Below are positions 1 through 5,094 of a DNA stretch of 5,094 nt, one piece after another. This DNA comes from an uncultured Mollicutes bacterium (GTDB taxonomy: Bacteria; Bacillota_I; Bacilli_A; ML615J-28; CAG-313), in contig UQAI01000081.1 of NCBI GenBank assembly GCA_900538885.1, positions 1 through 5,094 on the forward strand, given 5' to 3'. Under the pieces are notes generated by a model. The model did not search any database, was not told the origin of the DNA, and saw nothing but the letters and a program-made list of their open reading frames with translations. The translations under genes were made by a program, and so were the position numbers. Each line of letters begins with the position of its first letter. Position 1 is the stretch's first letter.

Positions 1-4
1 ATAG

Positions 5-51
5 TTTGTAAATATCATATGTTAATTTCTTTGAATATATCATATGTTAAT
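5..51. repeat. Two-copy 22-bp direct repeat, 25-bp period, upstream of the proS promoter
   Basis: The copies at 5-26 and 30-51 match at 20 of 22 positions. The core ATATCATATGTTAAT (12-26 and 37-51) is identical in both, and the copies are separated by 3 bp. Each core holds the palindrome CATATG inside an imperfect dyad (TATCATATGTTA against its complement TAACATATGATA, 10 of 12). The repeats end about 30 bp before the -35 box of proS. This could be a pair of regulator binding sites or the end of a longer repeat starting outside the window. The function is unknown, and in such AT-rich DNA it may be only a local duplication. Confidence 0.6.
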
Positions 52-81
52 CAGACTTTTGCGATAGTTATTTCTTTATTG

Positions 82-110
82 TTGAAAAAAATGAAAAAAT
101 ATGTTATAAT
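82..110 (+). promoter_or_regulatory. Sigma-A promoter for proS and the two downstream genes
   Basis: A -35 box TTGAAA (82-87, 5 of 6 to consensus) is separated by exactly 17 bp from a perfect -10 box TATAAT (105-110). TG at 102-103 makes it an extended -10 promoter. Transcription should start near 116-118, giving a leader of about 27 nt before the proS ATG. Such a leader is too short for a T-box or other riboswitch. No other convincing promoter is seen in the short gaps further down, so this one probably serves the whole three-gene unit. Confidence 0.85.
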
Positions 111-143
111 GTTTTGTAAAATTATAGAAAAGAGATAAAAAAT

Positions 144-1850
144 ATGAAAGCATCAAAAATGATTATTGCGACCCTAAAGGAAGCTCCAAATGAAGCCCAA
201 ATATCAAGTCATATTCTATTAATTAGAGCAGGTATGATAAGAAAACTAGTTGCTGGTGTTTACAATTATTTACCGATAGGCTTAAGAACCCTTTATAAAG
301 TAGAAAAAATCATCCGAGAAGAAATGGATGAAGCTGGAGGCCAAGAAATTTTATCATCAGCTATTCAACCTAAGGAATTATGGGTTGAATCTGGAAGATG
401 GCAAAAATATGGACCTGAACTTATTAGATTTAAAGATCGCCACGAACGTGAGTTTTGTTTAGGACCAACACATGAAGAAATTTTCACTGATTTGGTTCGT
501 AACGAAATTAAATCGCGTAAAAGTTTACCTTTAAATATTTATCAAATACAAACAAAATATCGTGACGAATTACGACCAAGATTTGGCTTGATGCGTAGTC
601 GTGAATTTATTATGAAGGATGCCTATTCGTTTGATTTAGATGAAAGTGGCCTTGATGTATCATATCACAATATGTATGAAACCTATAAACGTATTTTTGA
701 TCGTTTTGGCTTAAACTATAAAATTGTTTTAGCCGATACAGGTGCAATAGGTGGTTCTGGATCTCATCAATTTATGGCTATTAGTGAAATTGGTGAAAGT
801 GATATTGCTTATTGTGATTGTGGCTACGCAGCTGATGAAGAAAAAGCAACTTCATTAATAAATGAATATAAAACAACTGAAGACGAATTACCGCTTGAAA
901 AGGTTCATACACCCGATCAAAAAACAATTGAAGAAGTAAGTTCATTCTTAAAACTTACTCCTAAAGATATTGTAAAATCAATCGTCTATAAAGACTTAGC
1001 ACATAATGAATTAGTTATGGTGCTTGTTAGAGGCGATCGTGATGTTAATGAAATAAAAGTTGTAAATGCTCTTGACATAGCAGAATATGAATTAGTACTT
1101 GCAAGCTATGATGATATTTTGTCCATAGGTTCTGTTGAAGGCTTTGTTAGTCCAATTGGTTTAAATGTTAAAACTTTAGTAGATGATGAAGTAGCGATAA
1201 TGAAAAACTTTGTGGTTGGTGGAAACGAATCTAACTATCATTTTATTAATGCTAATTTTAAGCGTGATTTTACTGGTCAAGTTATTGAAGTTCGTAAAGT
1301 TGCCCTAGGTGATAGATGCCCAATTTGTGGCAAACCACTAAAAATGGAAAAAGGTATTGAAGTTGGACAAATCTTTAAACTCGGTACTAAGTATTCAAAA
1401 CCAATGAACTGTGTATACCAAGATGAAAATGGTGAATTAAAACCTATCGTCATGGGTTGTTATGGTATTGGTGTTACAAGAACAATGTCAAGCATTATTG
1501 AACAATATCACGATGAGCATGGTATTTGTTGGCCTTTAAATGTAGCTCCATATCATGTTGTAATTGTGCCAATTAATTATAACGATGAAACAATGCGAAC
1601 AAAAGCAACTGAACTATACGAAAAGTTTAAAACAGCTGGTGTTGAAGTCGTTTTAGATGATCGTGATGAGCGACCTGGTTTTAAATTCAAAGATTGGGAA
1701 TTAATCGGTATTCCTTATATCATAACTGTAGGTAGACTTGCAGGTGATAATATTGTGGAATTTAAAGAACGTAAAACCATGATAAAAAAAGAAAAGAGCC
1801 TTGACGAGGCTTATGAAACAGTAGTTGATGCTGTTAGAAATTGTCGATAA
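144..1850 (+). CDS. proS: Prolyl-tRNA synthetase, bacterial type with editing (INS) domain
   Basis: This cytoplasmic class II aminoacyl-tRNA synthetase charges tRNA-Pro with proline using ATP. The 568 residues match the usual length of the long bacterial form and align with E. coli ProS from the first residues (TLKEAP, RAGMIRKL). The N-terminal catalytic part contains the GPTHEE loop (107-112), motif 2 around R140 (RDELRPRFG) and LMRSREFIMKDAYSF (149-163). The INS editing domain lies at about 225-400. It keeps the lysine equivalent to E. coli K279 (here K278) and a GxxxP loop (G333-P337), so clearing of mischarged Ala-tRNA-Pro is expected. CxC (224-226) and CxxC (392-395) pairs flank INS and may form a metal or structural knuckle. 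Motif 3 is GCYGIGVTR (438-446), followed by the anticodon-binding domain from about 468. The ribosome site is weak (AAAGAGA, 128-134), but the start is fixed by homology. Tandem stops TAATAA end the gene, 24 nt before the next start. Confidence 0.97.
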   Translation: MKASKMIIATLKEAPNEAQISSHILLIRAGMIRKLVAGVYNYLPIGLRTLYKVEKIIREEMDEAGGQEILSSAIQPKELWVESGRWQKYGPELIRFKDRHEREFCLGPTHEEIFTDLVRNEIKSRKSLPLNIYQIQTKYRDELRPRFGLMRSREFIMKDAYSFDLDESGLDVSYHNMYETYKRIFDRFGLNYKIVLADTGAIGGSGSHQFMAISEIGESDIAYCDCGYAADEEKATSLINEYKTTEDELPLEKVHTPDQKTIEEVSSFLKLTPKDIVKSIVYKDLAHNELVMVLVRGDRDVNEIKVVNALDIAEYELVLASYDDILSIGSVEGFVSPIGLNVKTLVDDEVAIMKNFVVGGNESNYHFINANFKRDFTGQVIEVRKVALGDRCPICGKPLKMEKGIEVGQIFKLGTKYSKPMNCVYQDENGELKPIVMGCYGIGVTRTMSSIIEQYHDEHGICWPLNVAPYHVVIVPINYNDETMRTKATELYEKFKTAGVEVVLDDRDERPGFKFKDWELIGIPYIITVGRLAGDNIVEFKERKTMIKKEKSLDEAYETVVDAVRNCR

Positions 1851-1857
1851 TAATTTT

Positions 1858-1868
1858 TAAGGAGTGAT
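1858..1868 (+). promoter_or_regulatory. Strong ribosome binding site for the first CNNM gene
   Basis: TAAGGAGTGAT matches the 16S rRNA 3'-end complement (TAAGGAGGTGAT) except for one missing G. GGAG ends 10 nt before the ATG at 1875. It fixes this start and shows that the gene is translated independently of proS, although only 24 nt separate them. Confidence 0.85.
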
Positions 1869-1874
1869 ATAAAA

Positions 1875-2933
1875 ATGGATCCGCTGGTCCCTTTGCCAAA
1901 TATAAATTTAACAAATTTAACTAAAGTTTATAGCTTTAGTGCACTAATAGTTGTATTAGTAATTTTTTCAGCTTTCTTTAGTGCAAGTGAAACGGCTCTT
2001 ACATGCTGTAACAGAGTTCGAATTAAAGTAAAAGCAGAAAACGGAAGTAAGGCTGCTAGACTTGCAATGAAACTAATTAATATGTATGATCGTTCAATTA
2101 TTACTTTATTGATTGGAAATAACATCGTTAACATTTTAGCTTCATCGCTTGCTACAATCGTATTTTTAGTGATATTTAGAGGTAATGATAGTTTAGCATC
2201 AACAATTTCTACAATTGTTATGACTTTACTTATCTTATTCTTTGGTGAAGTAATTCCCAAAAATATGGCTAAAGAAAAAGCCGATAAATTTATTTTGTTT
2301 TCTTGTTATCCTTTAATGCTTTTTCACATTCTCTTTTTCCCAGTCATGTTTATATTGAATCTTTTACTTAAAGCCATCAAGAAAATCTTTAAGGTGGATG
2401 ATAGTCAAAGCACAATGACTGAAGATGAATTTCAAGGAATTGTTGAAACCGTTGAAGAAGAAGGTGGAATTGATGAAGAAGAAAGTGATATTATTCAAGC
2501 CGCCGTTGATTTTGGTGATATTACCGTTAAAGATGTTTTAACACCAATTGAAAAGGTTGTTGCGATTGACATTAAGAAAACATCAAAACGTGAATTATTG
2601 AATTACCTAAAAAATATTGAATTTTCACGTATTCCTGTGTACAATGATACTATTGATAATGTGATTGGAATTTTCCATGTTCGTAAATTCTTAAAAAGTG
2701 TAATGAAGAATAAGAATTTTTCAATCAAAACTGCAATATCTGAACCATTCTTTGTTCAAGATAATTGTAAACTTGATGATATGGTAGATATTTTTAAACA
2801 ACAAAAGAAACATTTAGCCATCGTTAGAAATAGTGATAACAAAATGGTTGGTGTTGTTACGCTTGAAGACGTCCTTGAAGAGCTTGTTGGTGAACTTGAA
2901 GAAGAATCTCCTCATAAAGGAGGTGCTAAGTAA
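1875..2933 (+). CDS. CNNM/CorC-family membrane protein, short form without CorC_HlyC domain
   Basis: This probable divalent-cation (Mg2+) transporter or sensor of the plasma membrane has 352 residues. A CNNM (DUF21) domain covers about 18-166, with hydrophobic segments near 18-42, 74-101, 109-127 and 139-165. It carries the family signatures FSASETAL (35-42), GNNIVNIL (81-88) and FGEVIPK (123-129). An acidic helical linker (about 180-212) leads to two CBS domains (about 216-275 and 284-340). The second CBS ends with the family hallmark VVTLEDVLEELVGE (327-340). The protein then stops, so the roughly 80-residue CorC_HlyC domain of canonical members is absent. No frameshift remnant is visible, because the next gene begins at the stop codon. 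In CBS1 the usual TPRxD is TPIEK (223-227), and the DEFGG turn before the CBS2 hallmark is replaced by NSDNKM (319-324). These families are often labelled 'hemolysin', which has little meaning here. The family is sure; the substrate is inferred from CorC/CNNM/MpfA relatives. Confidence 0.9.
   Translation: MDPLVPLPNINLTNLTKVYSFSALIVVLVIFSAFFSASETALTCCNRVRIKVKAENGSKAARLAMKLINMYDRSIITLLIGNNIVNILASSLATIVFLVIFRGNDSLASTISTIVMTLLILFFGEVIPKNMAKEKADKFILFSCYPLMLFHILFFPVMFILNLLLKAIKKIFKVDDSQSTMTEDEFQGIVETVEEEGGIDEEESDIIQAAVDFGDITVKDVLTPIEKVVAIDIKKTSKRELLNYLKNIEFSRIPVYNDTIDNVIGIFHVRKFLKSVMKNKNFSIKTAISEPFFVQDNCKLDDMVDIFKQQKKHLAIVRNSDNKMVGVVTLEDVLEELVGELEEESPHKGGAK
2916..2925 (+). promoter_or_regulatory. 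Consensus ribosome binding site inside the end of the upstream gene
   Basis: AAAGGAGGTG is a near-perfect Shine-Dalgarno element, 7 nt before the ATG at 2933. It lies in the last codons of the preceding gene, where it is read as Lys-Gly-Gly. Together with the one-base TAATG stop/start overlap, this indicates translational coupling of the two paralogs and fixes the start of the second. Confidence 0.88.
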
Positions 2934-4207
2934 TGAAATTATATGAAATTATAATGCTTGTTGCAATTTGTATTTTAGTAGTCTTTTCGGCTTTCTTTTC
3001 ATCTTGTGAAATAGCTTACTCAACAGTTAGCAAAATAAGACTTAAAAAAGAATCAGAAAAAAATAATAAAAATGCTCTTGCAGCAATATCAATTATTGAT
3101 AACTACCCAATTTTACTATCAACTGTTCTAGTTGGCAATAATTTGGTTAATATTTTAATTTCATCACTGGGTACTCTAGTTGCGGTTAGACATTTTGGAG
3201 AAGAGTTGGGCCCGATATTATCAACTATTATTCTTACGGTAGTAGTTTTAATATTTGGTGAAATAATCCCTAAAACATTTGGTACTAAATATGCATATAG
3301 ATTATCACTTTTATACACTAATATTTTCAAATTCTTTAAAGCAATTTTCTATCCTTTAAGTTTTGTTATCAATAAATTTGTTTCATTTTTGCTTAGAAAC
3401 TATAAAGAAGATGAACCTATCCCAACCGCTACCGATGAGGAGTTAATTACCATTGCGGAAGAACTTGAAGAAGAAGGCGTTATTGATCAGGATGATGCTG
3501 AGCTAATCAAGTCAGCAATTGACTTCTGTGATGTTACGGCTCATGAGATAATGATTCCTCGTGTTGATGTTTTCGCAATTAACATTGATGATTCGACTGA
3601 TGAAATTTTAAATGATGAATTAATTTACAAATATTCACGGGTACCGGTTTACGAAGATACTATTGATAATATTATTGGTATTTTAAATACCACTGAATTA
3701 ATTAAAAAAGTATTATCAAATGAACCAATTGACATTCGTTCAATGCTTTCAAAACCTTATTTTGTCCATAAGACAAAATCCATATCAAATATCTTAACTG
3801 AACTTAAGAAGAATCATTTGCATATTGCGGTTGTCATTGATGAATTTGGTGGTGTTATGGGTATTTTAACCGCCGAAGATATTATTGAAGAGTTAATCGG
3901 TGATGTTTTCGATGAAATGGATGAAGTAGTTCTTGATTATGAACAATTAGATGAGCACACATATAAAGTAGATGGCGATATGAATATTTATGACTTTTTT
4001 GAGCTAATTGATTATGATGATCGCGATTTTGAAGCCGAATATACAACAGTTGGTGGATGGTGTACTGATATTTTGGAAAAGTTTCCAGAAGTTGGCGAAA
4101 CTTTTACTTTTGCGAATGTTAAAGTTACTATCATGGAAGTTGATAAAATGCGTGTTGAAAATGTCAAGGTTGAAATAGAAGAAATAGCTGAAGATGATAA
4201 AAAATAG
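2933..4207 (+). CDS. CNNM/CorC-family membrane protein, full-length form
   Basis: This 424-residue paralog of the preceding protein is a probable Mg2+/divalent-cation transporter (export or homeostasis) in the plasma membrane. It has the complete canonical architecture. The CNNM/DUF21 domain covers about 5-155, with hydrophobic segments near 5-30, 59-86, 94-113 and 128-155 and the signatures FSAFFSSCEIA (18-28), GNNLVNIL (68-75) and FGEIIPK (108-114). An acidic helical linker follows (about 167-198). CBS1 (about 203-260) has a standard IPRVD (208-212) and YSRVPVYEDTIDNIIGIL. CBS2 (about 268-325) has DEFGGVMGILTAEDIIEELIGD (303-324). A CorC_HlyC domain occupies about 342-415, with the typical YKVDGDM and TTVGGW. 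It shares SAFFS, GNNxVNIL, FGExIPK and DTIDNxIGI with its neighbour, including an identical 15-bp stretch (2646-2660 and 3656-3670), so the pair arose by duplication. The one-base overlap and ribosome site inside the upstream gene imply coupled synthesis. The stop codon TAG lies inside the terminator hairpin. The direction of transport cannot be told from sequence. Confidence 0.93.
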   Translation: MKLYEIIMLVAICILVVFSAFFSSCEIAYSTVSKIRLKKESEKNNKNALAAISIIDNYPILLSTVLVGNNLVNILISSLGTLVAVRHFGEELGPILSTIILTVVVLIFGEIIPKTFGTKYAYRLSLLYTNIFKFFKAIFYPLSFVINKFVSFLLRNYKEDEPIPTATDEELITIAEELEEEGVIDQDDAELIKSAIDFCDVTAHEIMIPRVDVFAINIDDSTDEILNDELIYKYSRVPVYEDTIDNIIGILNTTELIKKVLSNEPIDIRSMLSKPYFVHKTKSISNILTELKKNHLHIAVVIDEFGGVMGILTAEDIIEELIGDVFDEMDEVVLDYEQLDEHTYKVDGDMNIYDFFELIDYDDRDFEAEYTTVGGWCTDILEKFPEVGETFTFANVKVTIMEVDKMRVENVKVEIEEIAEDDKK

Positions 4208-4233
4208 CAGAATTGTTTTTTCTGCTATTTTTT
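4199..4233. terminator. Bidirectional intrinsic terminator containing both stop codons
   Basis: A perfect inverted repeat pairs 4201-4212 (AAAATAGCAGAA) with 4220-4231 (TTCTGCTATTTT) around a 7-nt loop. The A/T flanks extend it to 14 bp (4199-4233). Because the arms begin with an A run and end with a T run, it reads as hairpin plus U-tract from either strand. It should end the proS-CNNM-CNNM transcript and the convergent minus-strand gene. The plus-strand TAG (4205-4207) and the minus-strand TAG (complement of 4225-4227) sit at mirror positions in the arms. The stem has few G:C pairs, so its strength rests on length and the U-tract. Confidence 0.85.
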
Positions 4234-4749
4234 GGTATTTATATCTTTAAAAAGAGTAAAGTCGTTGCAGTTCATTATTCTAATTCCATAAACGTTAGTC
4301 GTAGGTGTAACAAAAATGATTTCACACTCATTAATATACATTACAGTTTGTTTACTTTCAGGAATTAAAACAACAACTCTTGTAACTTCATTAGTTTGAT
4401 AGTTCATAAAACCTGCAATGCCTGATAAATATTTTTTGTTTGGTTGAGCTCTACCTGGTGTAGCTCCCGCCCCATATTTGATTTCCCAAGTAACTTTGTT
4501 GTTAATTTGTACTTCCGCGTAACTGGGAATGGAAATTATTTTTAGTACAAATTTTTTATCAAGAATTTTAAGGTCGTAATTATATAAAGAATTACTACTT
4601 TTTTGAAATTCATAGTTTTCTTGATAGTTCTTTTCTAAAAATTCCTTTAGCGATGATTCAAAACTATTTTTATGTTTTATTGGTTTGATGATACTGATTG
4701 TGATAAATATTAAAATTACTACACCTATAATGATGAAAAAATATATCAT
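4225..4749 (-). CDS. Unrecognised single-pass membrane protein with a C-terminal alpha/beta domain
   Basis: I do not recognise this 174-residue protein by name. Residues 2-22 form one strongly hydrophobic segment, followed by KPIKHK (22-27). By the positive-inside rule the rest should face the cytoplasm, with the N-terminus outside. Residues 30-50 look helical and charged. From about 57 on, predicted strands (YDLKILDKKFVLKIISIP, AEVQINNKVTWEIKYG) lead to a glycine-rich loop GAGATPGRAQP (93-103). Next come a helix and two strands around VVVLIP (125-130) and EIIFVTP (143-149). D64 and the E89-x-K91 of WEIK, in this order of strands, would fit a PD-(D/E)xK nuclease-like or NERD-like core, but this is a guess and the motif is short. 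The start is well supported: AAGGAG (complement of 4757-4762) lies 7 nt upstream of the ATG. It has its own promoter, ends in the shared terminator, and is convergent with the CNNM genes, so a shared role is not implied. Confidence 0.85.
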   Translation of the reverse strand: MIYFFIIIGVVILIFITISIIKPIKHKNSFESSLKEFLEKNYQENYEFQKSSNSLYNYDLKILDKKFVLKIISIPSYAEVQINNKVTWEIKYGAGATPGRAQPNKKYLSGIAGFMNYQTNEVTRVVVLIPESKQTVMYINECEIIFVTPTTNVYGIRIMNCNDFTLFKDINTKK

Positions 4750-4768
4750 AGAATCTCTCCTTTTTTAT

Positions 4769-4797
4769 ATTTTAACTTATCTTTTTATTTTTTGCAA
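4769..4797 (-). promoter_or_regulatory. Sigma-A promoter for the minus-strand membrane protein gene
   Basis: Read on the minus strand, a -35 box TTGCAA (complement of 4792-4797, 4 of 6 to consensus) is followed after exactly 17 bp by a -10 box TAAAAT (complement of 4769-4774, 5 of 6). Transcription should start about 7 nt beyond the -10, near 4762, which would leave a very short leader carrying the AAGGAG ribosome site. The spacer is A-rich, as is common in low-GC Gram-positive promoters. Confidence 0.6.
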
Positions 4798-4852
4798 GAC
4801 ATTGGCTTACACAACAATTATTATTATTGCATATTCTATAGTGGTGATAATA

Positions 4853-5094
4853 ATGATTTTAATTATTGGTAATATTGATAAACAATTACAAAACTTTGTT
4901 AAGAAAAGTAAATTTAGAGAACGCATGATGATTATTAACAAAATGTGTAATGTTAAAACTATAACAGACGATGTTGATGTAATAATCCCTTTTCAAATAA
5001 TTCTTAAAAACGGCTTAGTTTCAAATACTACTGTTCACCTTGAAGAATTAGTCATTACCTTAAATGTTAGAAAAATTGTTTATACAAATATTTA
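4853..5094 (+). CDS. Unassigned protein, 5' part only (possible DpaA-like N-terminal domain)
   Basis: An open frame runs from ATG 4853 to the window edge: 80 complete codons with no stop. GGTGAT (4843-4848) ends 4 nt before the ATG and matches the distal part of the consensus ribosome site. In-frame GTG codons at 4841 and 4844 are possible but less likely starts. The visible part begins with a hydrophobic strand (MILIIGN), then a charged helix-like stretch (KQLQNFVKKSKFRER), then DDVDVIIPFQIILKNGLVS (39-57), EELVITLN (64-71) and KIVYTNI (74-80). The alternating strand/helix pattern suggests a Rossmann-like domain. Spacing and several residues recall the N-terminal domain of dipicolinate synthase subunit A (GGDxRQL, DAILLP, GKV, EEML, VIYSGI in relatives as I remember them). 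That assignment is tentative and would matter only if the host forms spores. It is divergent from the gene ending at 4749, across a 103-bp gap in which no clear plus-strand promoter stands out. Confidence 0.65.
   Translation, partial: MILIIGNIDKQLQNFVKKSKFRERMMIINKMCNVKTITDDVDVIIPFQIILKNGLVSNTTVHLEELVITLNVRKIVYTNI

Noticed and set aside
5..51. Direct repeats as a CRISPR array
   Set aside because: There are only two units with a 3-bp gap, which is too short for spacers, and no cas genes are visible.
19..138. Plus-strand frame ATG to TAA of 39 codons upstream of proS
   Set aside because: It runs through the repeats, the -35 and the -10 of the proS promoter, has no ribosome site, and its composition is that of AT-rich noncoding DNA. 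Transcription from the promoter would start inside it.
1797..1811. Small hairpin AGCCT-TGACG-AGGCT near the end of proS as an internal terminator
   Set aside because: The 5-bp stem lies within conserved-length coding sequence, is not followed by a T run, and is likely chance.
1928..2260. Antisense open frame of 110 codons opposite the first CNNM gene
   Set aside because: It lies wholly inside a well-supported gene, has no ribosome site or family resemblance, and its hydrophobic character mirrors the membrane-coding strand. It is a shadow of that gene.
3103..3330. Antisense open frame of 75 codons opposite the second CNNM gene
   Set aside because: It lies inside the membrane-domain coding region of a conserved gene with no independent signals. 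A similar shadow occurs in the paralog, as expected from shared codon patterns.
1875..4207. Naming the two CNNM proteins as hemolysins
   Set aside because: The hemolysin label in this family comes from historical annotation of a related protein. The domain content (CNNM, CBS pair, CorC_HlyC) points to divalent-cation transport or sensing.
144..4749. Mycoplasma-type genetic code (TGA as tryptophan)
   Set aside because: No complete gene ends in TGA, so stop use alone does not decide. However, all six tryptophans are TGG and the proteins have normal family lengths, so the standard bacterial code is the simpler reading.

Overview
The window is AT-rich (about one third G+C or less, judged by eye). 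It has classical sigma-A promoters, strong AAGGAG-type ribosome binding sites and tightly packed genes, which points to a low-GC Gram-positive relative. An uncultured Bacilli/Erysipelotrichia/Tenericutes-like lineage is the best guess. All six tryptophans in the four complete proteins are encoded by TGG, so the standard bacterial code fits better than the mycoplasma code. The prolyl-tRNA synthetase is the long bacterial type with an editing insertion, not the archaeal/eukaryotic-like type.

Layout. Positions 1-143 hold a 25-bp-period direct repeat, a near-consensus extended -10 promoter and a short leader. The promoter drives a compact three-gene unit: proS (144-1850), then two adjacent paralogous CNNM/CorC-family membrane proteins (1875-2933 and 2933-4207). 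The first paralog lacks the C-terminal CorC_HlyC domain; the second has the full architecture. They overlap by one base, and the ribosome binding site of the second lies inside the last codons of the first. The unit ends at a long A/T-flanked hairpin (4199-4233) that also terminates a convergent minus-strand gene (4225-4749), with both TAG stop codons inside the hairpin arms. That gene encodes an unrecognised single-pass membrane protein with its own promoter. Divergent from it, a plus-strand gene starts at about 4853 and runs off the end. Its 80 visible residues are unassigned, with a weak resemblance to the N-terminal domain of dipicolinate synthase subunit A.

Functionally, the main transcript couples an essential aminoacyl-tRNA synthetase to what is probably a Mg2+ (divalent cation) transport or sensing pair, which by family knowledge could assemble as homo- or heterodimers through the CBS modules. 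I see no CRISPR array, insertion sequence, RNA gene or clear defence system. The most interesting points are the asymmetric CNNM pair, the stop codons embedded in a shared terminator, and the two unidentified genes at the right end.
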